A DNA stretch of 64,000 nucleotides from Canna indica (taxonomy: Eukaryota > Streptophyta > Magnoliopsida > Zingiberales > Cannaceae), in contig CP136891.1 in the NCBI GenBank assembly GCA_034359265.1, positions 7,082,501 to 7,146,500 of the forward strand, written 5' to 3'. The translations under genes and the position numbers were made by a program. Below, piece by piece: positions 23,801 through 35,200 of the stretch. Positions within the stretch are counted from its first letter, which is position 1. Every line of letters starts with the position of its first letter. Under the pieces are notes generated by a model, which did not search any database, was not told the DNA's origin, and was given only the letters and a program-made list of their open reading frames with translations.

Positions 23801-26800
23801 ATGTAGATGGATAACTTGCATTAATCAGATGTCAATATCATCAGCATGTTGCATCTCAGGTGATGCAGCTGGCACAACCATAGATTAACATATCTATTAA
23901 CTAGTGCATGCAATACAATGATAAATATTCAGAGGAATGTAACGGCAAAGGATTTCTACTCAGTTCAAACGGACCAAATAAGGCTATTGTTTCTATTAAT
24001 TTTCTGTAAACTGAACCAAACTGATCTTTCTCCCCAAACTAATTGAAAAAAATTCTATTTGGTTTGGTTTAGTTCAGGTCGAACTGTGTTATTTTTAAAA
24101 TTAATATTATTTTTTTGCAAAAAATACAATATATTTTAATAAATTATTAAGCTAAATTTAAAGTAAAAGTCTAATTTCATTATTAGGTTGGATTTGCAAT
24201 TAAGAAAACTAGAGAGACCAAACATTCATATGGAAACATTCAAACTGAACAGAGCAGACTTTTTAAAAGAATAAACAGAACTGAACTGGAAATTTTGGTT
24301 GGTTTGGGTTCAATTTTTCTATTCACACTGAAGTGTGGACAGTAGAGTGTAAGGTAGAAGAGCATTAGTTACATTTTTTATCTTTCCTAAAAATGAACAA
24401 GTGTAAAAAAATTCTATCTAGTTTCTACTTTTCTTAGAGTAGATGAACCATAACTAAAAGTTGGATGGTGAAATTAAGATCATTTATTCTATACCAGTTA
24501 TGTCATTATGTTAAGAACAAAAACATACATGTTTAAATTCTGAATGACAAAGGACAGATATCCACCATAATCCATAGTACTCATCTTTAATGATCTGTTA
24601 TTTATTATTCTTATTTGTCCAGAGTATAGATCTAAATTACACGAATCTTATAGTATACAAGCACATCTTTGAGAAAAGATACTAATGGAACAATATAAAA
24701 GTGGCTAATTTAAGGCTGTAGTTTTAGAGAATAGAAGTCACTAAAAAATAAAAGAGTCTAATTGAGAACATGCCAAACAAGATGATAATAGATTAACAGT
24801 CGCAATGAAAGAAAAATACAACAGTAACAAGAATCACTTACATGTAAAAAATGGCATATGATAGGCATGTTATTTTATTGAAAAAAAATTGATGCAATTT
24901 AAGAATCAACAAGGATGACATATCATATTCTATGTAAATGAGACAAGATTAAATCAAATTATTCAGCTTAATTTTTTTAAAAAGTCTTCTAAATTTATTC
25001 TACCAGGACATAGAGCATGTTGATAAGATTTTACTTCAATGACAAACCTTTGCTTCAGATTGTCCTATGCTAACCTACAACAAAAATAAGCAGCAGTTAG
25101 CGGGAAAATCAATCCGTAAGAAAAACACCTGTTTAAATTTTTAGCTACAAGGATTAGCAACTCAAGATGGGATAGGTGACATACAACACAAAATGTCCTT
25201 GAAGGAACTATTGTTGTTTTGTATACAGTCCCTGTGACATAAAAGTGCACAAAAAATATTAGAAGTTCAATAATTTAATTTTCATATAATAAGCATGATT
25301 AGCTGCAAAAATTCTAAAGCTAGAACAAAAGCTAAAAAGGAAAAGCTTGAATAGTAAAACTTAATATAAAAAGTGAGGTGATAAATCAAATAATGCTAAT
25401 GTGAATTAGGTTGTCAGCACTCAGCAGGAACTAGTTATGCTTCAACTTCATAAAGAATCTGTAAGAACCTGTAATATCTTTTGGGTTGTGTTAATAGCTT
25501 ACTTTAAAAAAGAAACAATAAAAAACTGTTGGAGCAAAAAAAAGAAAAAGGGAAAATTCCTAGCATGAGGATCTTTTGAACTCTAAAATTAGTTCCCTTC
25601 TAATTATGCCTGGAACTAGGATCAATAATTAATAGATGTCAGCTACCTAAAAGTTAGCTTATGTAGATTAACATATTGTTATGACCGCATGGAGCAAATC
25701 ATTTTACATCACAATGTGGTAATCTATAGCACCAGAAAAGACTTCCAGATTATTCAGAAATGCACATCTCTACTATGGAATGGGAAGCTGAGATGTGTAA
25801 GACCCTATGTTACAGAATTGTCAGATAATTATGTGGGAAATTTTAGCTTCTCACTTCTCTAAGTCTCTTTAACCAAAAAAGCAATCAGGGAAGAGAAGAA
25901 AAACAAGTATGCTAACACTTTGTTTCACAAAATTTTAAATGAAAGAAAGAAAACAAAAAAGATACAAAAAACTTAGTTTTTCATAAGCACTACCTTTTAG
26001 GTCTAATAGCATGCCGTGGTTCCCTGTGGGACCATTTGAAATTACTAGCCTTCCAACAGCACCCACATCACCACTTAGATCTATGGAGTCCCCATCACAT
26101 TCAACAAGTGCCTGAGCATAATAAAACATGATAGCTAACAGACATGAATGAGATGAATAGCAATGAACTTCAACAAAATCAATTTGTGTACTGCTATCAA
26201 CCAACATGCATGGTTTGAAATATCTTACAATAGATTTTTTTAAAAAAAACACAAAGTTTGCTGTGTAATATTAAGTCAAGCAACTACCCCGTCCATAGTT
26301 TGTCACGTAAGCAGCACATGGACTTCAACCAAAATAGAAGAGTCAACTATTATTCTAAAAGTATAACATCCTTTGCCATAGACTCATAATCTACATATTG
26401 CATGGATGTCATTTGTAATTGGATAACCTTTATGTCAAAAATAATAGGAAATACCTTGGAACGCTGTACTTTGTCCATGAACACCAATGGTAACCTAGAG
26501 GAAACCTGAAATATACAAGGGCATGCCGTCCATCATAATATTGCAAAAGGAAAACTACAAATTATAAGAAGAAATGAAGAAAAAAGTAGCATAGAGTGAC
26601 AAGTATGATAAATTCAATATTGTTCAATTTCTAGGACAGTTAAAACTGGCTAAATTCACACTTTGCCATGTTACATATAAGCAGTTCTGCCAGTCATGAT
26701 ATGCTACAGTGGAAAAGAAAAATTGGGGCAACGTGAGTGGATAAAAATTATATTAGATTACACTACTTGAAATCAATTCAAGTTAAAAACAATACAATTT

Positions 26801-27878
26801 TTGTCATCTTACAGAAGGTCCTGCAGATTTCTCTGGCACACCCTCCTCAACTGGACCCTCATTTGCATCCAAGACATCTATGTCCAATCATAAGCAAATT
26901 TAAATGTTATGTAAATAGGAGTAGTAGAAAGTTGAGACTAAGAATCAAAAAATGGATGTCACTATGCAATTATGAGATAGAATGTCAGTATTTGTGAAAT
27001 CATTTGGAAAGGAAAATACAAAACTAATTTTTAATTTCTAGCTGCAGAAAGAAAATTTATCTACCTTGGCGAAGAATTTGATCATTCTCAGTTTGTTCAT
27101 CTTTTGGTTTCATAGCCTTGATAAGAGGATCGCCTTCACCACTACCAATTTTGGCAGACTCCTGCTTCTGATGTCTCCGTGGTTCCTCTTGGCTATCAAG
27201 AGCAGACACTTTTGGACTATTCTCTGGTGAGGAATCAGATCCAGATGATAGTGTCACAACAGTCCCGCTTGGTGGCTGCTCAAAGTGCTCAACATGTCAA
27301 ACTAGACCAATTTTCATTTCTTGGTTATGTTGATAGATTTAAGTTCTTCAAAAACCTAAATATAACACAAACAAACAAACAAACAAAATTGAAAGGGACC
27401 TTGACCAAAGAAAACAACAAAGAAACAAGTATGTAATCTCAACAAAACGGTACGTTTCCAGCTTTCATACCATCCATGTAATTAAACAAAAAGAACAGAG
27501 ATTTGACCGTGGTGTAGTGGTCTAAGTTCAGAAAAGCAATTAAACAAACAAGTTCCAGACAAACAAAGGCCCATTACTCGTGAAAGTATAATCCGGTAAC
27601 TAAGGAACATATATTAGTCTAAGAAGAACCTACAACTATAATATAATCAAATTTGATAATAAGCAAGTTTATAGAGTAAGATCCTGCGGCGATTCTTGCA
27701 AAAAGCATTAAAAATGTAATAAACGTAAAAAATGAGCATTCGACAACTTTAAAAGCGATCCATACGAGAAACAACATTAGCTGTGGATAAATCACATATC
27801 TAATAAAGGTAGAAATAAAGGCAAAGGGACCTGGAACTCCCGCAACCAATCGGGGGAGGCCTCGCGGGATTGGCTCAT
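20852..27878 (-). CDS. BIN4: BIN4/MIDGET-like component of the plant topoisomerase VI complex (complete, 286 aa)
   Basis: Family role: a nuclear DNA-binding partner of plant topoisomerase VI, needed for endoreduplication and cell expansion. Ten exons: 27878-27831, 27275-27065, 26877-26813, 26505-26455, 26111-25994, 25231-25185, 25074-25048, 23704-23629, 23073-22955, 20950-20852. They total 861 nt with every phase closing and a TAG stop. Markers in order: MSQSREASPDWLREFQ at the N-terminus; a Ser/Glu-rich acidic linker (TLSSGSDSSPENSPK); VSSRLPLVFMDKVQRSK; LVECDGDSIDLSGDVGAVGR; GTVYKTTIVPSRTFCV; IGQSEAKIETIMNDF; NVFEAETMVEGTLDGF; and a strongly basic tail (KKAKTAARPAKKGIKKPQ) likely to bind DNA. 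The start is supported by the family-like N-terminus. The first donor (CAG/GTCCCT) is weak but phase-perfect. Introns reach 2.0 kb. No lesion was found. Confidence 0.93.
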
Positions 27879-27964
27879 TCTCGAGGAAGAGGGTCTTGCC
27901 GCCCTTCTTTCTCTTTCTTTTTCCCGCCGGCCGCCGCTGTTGTTTCTCTCGCTTCTCGGTGATT

Positions 27965-27968
<4 letters not shown>

Positions 27969-28005
<37 letters not shown>
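27969..28005. repeat. (CT)n microsatellite, (GA)n in the BIN4 sense
   Basis: About 18 CT units lie roughly 90-127 bp upstream of the BIN4 ATG at 27878. Read in the gene's sense this is a GA tract, in the position of a 5' untranslated region or core promoter. GA tracts can act as GAGA-type promoter elements in plants; that role here is inference. Confidence 0.9.
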
Positions 28006-28008
<3 letters not shown>

Positions 28009-28010
<2 letters not shown>

Positions 28011-28227
28011 TTCTTTTGGTCCGGATGAGAACCAGATCGGGTTTCTTATTCAAATCCGAATTCTGTGACACAATGAAATGGATACATCCAATCATGAATC
28101 ATCTATTTGTTTTTTCTTTCTTTTGGTCCGGATGAGAACCGGATCGGGTTTCTTATTCAAATCCGAACTCTCTAACACAATGAAATGGTCAAATGGATAC
28201 ATCCAATCATCTATTTGTTTTTTTCTT
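28009..28227. repeat. 107-bp tandem duplication upstream of BIN4
   Basis: CTTTCTTTTGGTCCGGATGA starts at 28009 and again at 28116. Both copies run through ATCGGGTTTCTTATTCAAAT, CACAATGAAATGG and ACATCCAATCAT. They differ by a few substitutions and small indels. The pair covers the proximal promoter of BIN4. Confidence 0.85.
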
Positions 28228-29789
28228 TTTGAGGAAAATAAAATTAATTAATTTTATAAGAAGATGGCAAAATGATATTATTTTCAAGAGAAAATCATAA
28301 AAGAAATTGTATTTAGATATTTTATGAGACAAAAAATCTAATCAATATGTGGTTTTTACAAACTAAAAATTCAAGAACAAGTAAAATAATTAAATATCTT
28401 TCAAAATTGTTTTAAACATGGGTTTATTTTAATTTAGCCCTTGAAATCTTCTTATTTTGTCAATTTGAGTGAGACTTTAAATAACATCAAATTACCCATA
28501 AAATTTTCAATTTTGTTTCAATGTGCCCTTTTGAATATACTTACGATATTTAGATTTTTATTATTTTTATTATCATAATGAAATATATATTGTTTAAATA
28601 CCAAAAATGAAGAACATTGATACTATTTCGTAACAGTAAAATATCATGTTTTCTGCAACAAATAACGTTATTTTGAGAAGTGGCTGATAAAATGAAGAAA
28701 TTTGAACAATGTTATAAAATTTAAAAATTTCAAGAGCCAAATTGATCTTTCTTAAAATTTCACGATCGAATTTAAAAAAAGTGAAATTTTAAGCCAAATT
28801 AAAATTGATCCTTTAGACTTAATTTGTTTTGGTGGGATTTTTCTTTTCGAAAAAGGAGGTTTGATAATATCTGTTGTTTGCTTTAGGAGGAGGATGGAAG
28901 GAACAGCGAAGATAAAATATTAAAAATCAATAACATTAAGTTTAAAGGAAAAAAAAAAGGCACCATTAAAAAATTTATCTCTTGTTAAGTTGTTATTAAT
29001 TAAAACAAACAGAAAATACTCGATTCTGCTGCCTTCCCCACCTTAACCATAAAGTCTCAAATCAATCGTCCCCTTCCCGTTTCCACCAACCGCTCCATTG
29101 GCATCATGTGTCATGTTCATCAACCGGTATCCCAGAGCTCTGTATCGCCCGAGCCGACGACAAGGAATGGACAAACGCTCCCATCAAAATGATGTGGTCT
29201 TGGACAAGGGTCAACTCTGCACCCTGATCGACGATGATCGGAAGGGTAGAGTTATAATATCTATCGAAAGCTTTGATGTAATACTCTAGTTCGATCTCAT
29301 ATCAAGAATATATTAGATGTTGTGTTGATTTTTAAAATTTGATGAATATATTATTATCAATTTTGATTCAAACATTAGGTAAGTGATTAAGATATATAAA
29401 ATTGATATGTGATAATTGGTGCTATAAGTGTATGATTTGATTCGTGTTAATTCAACTTATATTTTGATAGTGAGATCAATTTAAGTATTTTAATTAAGTT
29501 AATAAATTGTGTTGAAATTGATGAATCCATTATCTATCAAGCAATATTTCATTATTGTGCCCATCTGAATCTTCTTTCGCCGGCTTGGATGACGCCGAGC
29601 TTTGGCAGACTGGAAATGAAGCTGTTTTGTACTTTTGTTCGAGTTCGAGTCTAGAATAGTTTACTTGAGTGCCGAGAATTCACTTCTTTGTTTGTCTTTG
29701 GTATTTCTTTTAATTTCTTAGACGCTAGTGGTCCAGTGCCTTTTATTTTGTCAATTTCTATGGTATTTTTTAAGCGCTTTAATTTGTCC

Positions 29790-29935
29790 AAAGTACTTGC
29801 TAATGTAATTTGTTGTTATTTTTTGATCCTTTAGTCGCTTTCTTTAATCTCTTTGTTATTCTAAAGTACTTGCTAATGTAATTTGTTGTTATTTTTTGGT
29901 CCTTTAGTCGCTTTCTTTAATATCTTTGTTATTCT
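29790..29935. repeat. 73-bp tandem duplication
   Basis: AAAGTACTTGCTAATGTAAT begins at 29790 and 29863. The two 73-bp copies differ at only about two positions, so this is a recent local duplication. Confidence 0.9.
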
Positions 29936-30247
29936 TTCAGTTGTATGGGCGATTATTAGTAAGCAAGGTGGTGATCTTTGAACAGTTTAATTTGCCTGGA
30001 TGAATTACAATTATGTTTTGGAGGATGATCAAATCATGTTGTTTCTGTAAAATTATGAAATAGCGCTCCACCTAGTAAGTAAGCATGTTGAGGAAAAAAC
30101 GGAGCTAAGCCATGGGAGCTAAACCTAATATTATTAACAGTGAATTCAACATTATTGAGACAATCTAGAGTAAAGTGTTAAATGCATTCTTACACGACAA
30201 AAGTTCACTTCTATTTTAGCCTGAGCTAAATTCATTTTTAATAATGT

Positions 30248-30396
30248 TATGTTCGTTCTTATGCGAGACTCTATAGGAATTCTTATGAAACTTGACTCCA
30301 TAATAGCTACACAACAAAAGTTTAAATTCACTAATACTATGTTCATTCTTATGCGATGCTTTATAGGAATTCTTACAGAACTTGACTCCATATTAG
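30248..30396. repeat. 91-bp tandem duplication
   Basis: ATGTTC(G/A)TTCTTATGCGA is found at 30248 and 30339, each followed by TATAGGAATTCTTA and ACTTGACTCCATA. The copies are diverged by several substitutions. Confidence 0.8.
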
Positions 30397-30839
30397 GTGT
30401 AGTTGCATATTAACAAAAAGGTTCAAAATAAAAGAAATGCATCCTCTCCTAGTCTTTATAAGAGCAAAATTATTTCAAAAATAATGTCGATGGGGGGATA
30501 GGACACGGAGTAAAAATCCAGTTTTTTGTGGATTTTTTAAGGTGAAATTTTCAGGCAAAGGCTCAACGAAATTGGATCTCATCAAACTCATATAAAGACT
30601 CTTCATCTCATCCAAGCTCTCGTGGAATACTGTTTTCATGCATTGCTTTCATCCCCATCCTCAATCAAAATAACCCACCGCCTAACCAAGATGACAGTGT
30701 TAATCCAACAAAGGAACTGTCGACTTTTACATGAAGTTTTTACATAGTTCTAAGAATAAGAATTGATGTAAAGAAACACAGCATTAAATATCATTGAAGC
30801 TAAATAACCAAAAACATCATGCGAACTGCAGGATCTTTG

Positions 30840-30962
30840 CTACAAAAATTTTAAGTGTGTACCATTTCTGCGAAAGGGTACTTCAAAACCCTAAAAAATG
30901 TTCAATTCGTACTGAGATGGGTATAATAAGCCTAAATAAGGTGCACAGTCTACTGGAGTCAT
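30840..30962 (-). other. Candidate terminal 3' untranslated exon of the coiled-coil gene
   Basis: The coding sequence stops at 32280, and 17 nt later the minus strand shows CAAG/GTAAAC (donor at 32264/32263). A good acceptor, TTTCTATGCAG, lies just before 30962. This would be a 3' untranslated intron of about 1.3 kb. The exon end is unknown and no poly(A) signal was fixed. Confidence 0.3.
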
Positions 30963-32279
30963 CTGCATAGAAAGAAATTTTCTTATGATTAGTATTACAA
31001 AATTGCAAATCATAATTATGTGAACTCCAAAAAAAAATATAATTCCGTTTATTTCTGCATAGATATCAGATACACCAGCCTGGAAAGATTTTTAAAAGGA
31101 TTGAATTAGTTTTTGGCATTTAATTCTGAAATTCTCGAGACAGACAGTTATAGCACCTTTATTATCTAAATATCATCCCAAATAAGTAACAGTAACACAC
31201 ATAAAATACCCAATTTTATGCACAAAATAAATAAGAAAAGTTCACAATTGGCAGAAAGCAAGAAACATAAAGCTGGAAATTCAATTTCCAGGGAGTATAG
31301 AAAATAAATGTTGGAATTCACATGTCTGTTCTAAGAAAAAAAATTCAACTTTCAGCATTCTGGAAATAGAAGAGCATTTGCTAAGAGTTTCTATCTATTA
31401 TTTCTGCATCAGACATAACTCAAAAATAAATTGTGTTGAAATAATAATTTAGTAACCTAGGAACAATAACAAACAATATTAAATATGGTAGAAACCTAGT
31501 TACCTAGGAACAAACAACGATGTAGTAAATCTAAACTAAAAGAATAAGACAAGCACAAGAAACACCAAGGCGGCACTACAGCCTATGTTCAGGTGTGCAG
31601 GAAGTGTTTTTACTATAATCACTAGAAAGAACAAATGAGAAGATGGACCAAACTGCACACAAGTTGTGAGGTGTAACTCCATACACGAGAAGGTAGCTAA
31701 TTTTGTAAACTGTAATTCCCATGAGAGTAATATCAACAGAATCTATGATCATCGCCATACTTATAAGTTGTAACTTCGATGTTTGATCGTCAATTTATTA
31801 TTTTACTCTTGATTATAATCAGATACATATGATAGAGTCTTCTACTAAAGGATCTCTCTGTTTCCCAAACTTTTAAATTTTTCTTTCATAGTCTCAACTC
31901 TCAAGCTCCAAACCAAGCAGATCATTCCAGAGTAAAAAAGATTATGGAAAAACAAACCAATAAGAATTAGATCATTTTGGATTACTCAGTGAAGCTTCAG
32001 TAATTCTGCCACATGATTATACTGTGACCACAGTCAAATAATAACCATACAGAAATAGATTTTTGAAATGAACACCTAGTCTAGTGATGACCTGATAGCC
32101 TGCAGTTGTTACTTACACCCTAGACCCTACCTTCAAACTTGCCCACTGAATATATTAGATAAAGACGGAAATTTGTGAGCAAACAATAAACAACAAACAA
32201 TTTCATCTGTTATTGAATGTAAACACCAGAAATTCAAAGAAGTAAAGAGACAAGTAGGTTTACCTTGAAATAATTAACT

Positions 32280-35200
32280 CTATCGGTCAGCATGCCTGTG
32301 CTTAGGCCTGCGATGTTTTGCATGGCCATTCCGGGTTTGTTTTGTCATCCTTTTAGAGCTGATTATGAGAGAACAAAGAAAAAGTATATTATCAATCACT
32401 AAATAGTGTAAGGTGTATGTACTGGGTCGAATAAGGTACAAAAAAACACAACTAACCAGAATAAATTTAACAAGAGTCTGTATACGAGGAAAATAGGCAA
32501 TGCCAACAAAGCAGAAGCCTGGATGTCAATATAAACAGTTGTTACATTGCTAACCAACATGTTTTGATTTCAACATAATATAATTCAAGTATCTGTAAAA
32601 AAATGGTGAATAAGGTATATACCATAAACCACACAAACTCCTTGGTAGCAAGAGGTTTTGTCAATTCATATTTCTTGAAATGCTCTTGGACACCAGCTTG
32701 GACCTGCATAGGAATAAATAAAATCAGCAAATTAACTAATTGAACTGGTTCACAACAAATGAAACGTACACATCTTAACATCTATTGATTGTGGACAAGA
32801 AAAACTTTAACTAGTGTATAAGAGCAGCACAAGAACATAAATCGCCTCCTTATGTATAGATTATCCAAGCAAGATAATCCATACTATGCACGTCCTAGCC
32901 CATCAAACACAGTGGAAGCATTAGGGTATAGCACCTTATGTATTTTGTAAGAATAATTAATGTCTTCTAACCCCATGGATCATAAAAGAGTGAACATATA
33001 ACATTGTGGACATCAATGTACATATCCAGCTATGTAACTTATCCAAATAGATGCAAAAATTGTACTGTCTAGATTTCTTGATTGATAGTGATGATAGCAA
33101 CGATAATATAAAAGCCTTTATACTGCTCTAAATGGATCGTTCTTTCATTTGCAGACTTTACACAGGTTATGTTGCTCGTGTGCCAACATGGGACATGCAT
33201 TGAATAACAAGAAACATTATAACCTTAAAATACAGGATAAATTGTGGAATACCATATATTGTTCATCATATATCAAAAAATATCATAACTATGGATGGGG
33301 ATTATTTAACAGATTAAATAAACACCAATCATTCAACTCTGACTCAGGAGGTGTTTCATTCATGGAATGTAATAAGATTCAGTAGTGAAATACAGGCATT
33401 TGTTTCATGGAATGTAAGAAACTATGAAAGCCATAATATCGCATCATTAGATTAGTGAGTTAGTGACTCCCATCAATCAAATTGCAAGGACACTAGGAAT
33501 GGGCAGTTGTACTTCATTTGATTCACAGGAACACAATGTTGAAAATATTACATAAAATATTTCTTAAATTTTCAATGATACTCCTACCTGTGGGTAAAGT
33601 TTAAACACAATAGCACTCAATTTACTAGTAATTATACATTCATATGGATTCATAATTTTACAATTTATATACTCATACTAAGAAATCACCAATAGTACAC
33701 CTAATTCAGATGAAACATTAGTATATCACATCAACAAATTATGCAAGGATCCAAAAAAAGTTAGGGGCCATGGAATTTACCTGTACTCAAAGCAGAACAG
33801 AACAGTATTATCTAATTAGTTTGAGAATTTGCTGTTTGCCCCATATTAAACTTACCAACCAATGGTTTGCCCAGTTCTAGATTGATATGACAAAGTACAA
33901 AGGAAACAAAGTAATGTGCTGACATTGTCAACCACAGGTTGGTGAAGTGATAAAGAAAAAGTACCTCCAATGCAGTCAACATTTAAAATTGAAAACTAGT
34001 CATTTACCTCTATTTTCTCCACAATTTTGGTTCCATTAAGGCCATGATTTAGGCCACAATTGCAGGTTAATTAGTTTGTTTCTTTTTTTCATGTTATAAT
34101 TCCTTTTATTTGGATTTCCTACCAAGTTAGGAATTTCATCCTATGTATTTCTAGCCCTTGAGGCATGCAGGGGATTTGCTTTGGAAGACAATATTGAATT
34201 TTCTTTTGACTCTCCATCTACTCTCCTATATTCTCTGTGTTTCTTTCCTCTCCCCATTAGGTGCTGCATCAATTGGTATCGGAGCCCAATTATTCCTTTC
34301 CTCCTCCTTCTCTTCCCATCCTCTCTTCTTCTTTTCATCTACCGTTCTCCTCCCTGTTTGGTGTTGCATCAATCACATATGTCGGAAACATCAATAATTG
34401 ATCTAGTCGCAAATGGATAACATGCTAACAAGGTAGGTAAGTACTTGCTTTGCCAAGCACAAGTGGACAAATTGGCACTTTCAAAAAGGAAATTTAATGA
34501 CCTAAATCAAATAAGCATAAAAAACTTGCACTGTATTTTTGCAGGTATAGGAATATTATAATCTGTCCTATTCAATGAACAATCAAATTTGATTTATTTT
34601 AAATATTAACATTATACTTGATCCTGAATCCTATATGGGATACATGAACCCACATTGACACGAGTACCCAAAGACCCGCTTAAGACAATGGGTAAGGAGC
34701 CTCGAATTCCTATCTGCTTGTAATACCTTTTATTACACAAATTGGACCCAGATTTAATTAACAATAACCCAAGAAAATCAATTAGATGCATGAACACACA
34801 AAAAAAGCATCTTGCTAACCATAAAAAATTGATTGACCAAGAGTAGAATATTCAAGCAACCATACAAACAGCTAACTAAATAAATACAATACAAACTATA
34901 GAGTTTGTCTCATCATATCCAGGAAAGAAAAATAGTAACTTCATTTCAATATTAAAAAGAAAAGTTGATAAAGATATCAAATGTATTTTGGACCACCTCT
35001 ATTTTTTATCATTATATGATAAAATTGTATTTATTGCAAATATGTTTTCTTCCTTTTTATTCACATATCAACAAAATGATAAATGAGAAAAATTGTCTGG
35101 AATTTTTAAGTGAAAATCCCATCCACTGGTAAAGTAACACTATTGGTGGTTTATCGCATGACGATGTTTTATCTAACATTGAACCCTTACATTCTTGGAA

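Larger units (their letters stand above)
28228..32263. other. Intergenic region between the coiled-coil gene and BIN4
   Basis: No further coding gene was recognised. The 28.4-28.8 kb part has poorly matched inverted ends (TTTAATTTAGCCC... and ...AGCCAAATTAAA) and could be an old MITE. A GC-richer stretch at 29.0-29.3 kb opens a 63-codon plus-strand frame with no recognised similarity. Two short tandem duplications (29790-29935, 30248-30396) are listed. Minus-strand sequence near 30962 may be the last untranslated exon of the upstream coiled-coil gene. Confidence 0.4.

Noticed and set aside
23955..24340. Degenerate GGTTTGGTT/AACCAAACC inverted motifs in BIN4 intron 8-9 region
   Set aside because: Probably an old hAT-like remnant, but ends and target duplication are not readable.
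27619..28095. 158-codon minus-strand frame spanning the BIN4 start
   Set aside because: It runs through the GA microsatellite and into intron 1; the family-like start MSQSREASPDWL is in another frame at 27878.
29098..29289. 63-codon plus-strand frame
   Set aside because: No recognisable similarity, splice context or neighbours; too short to support as a gene.
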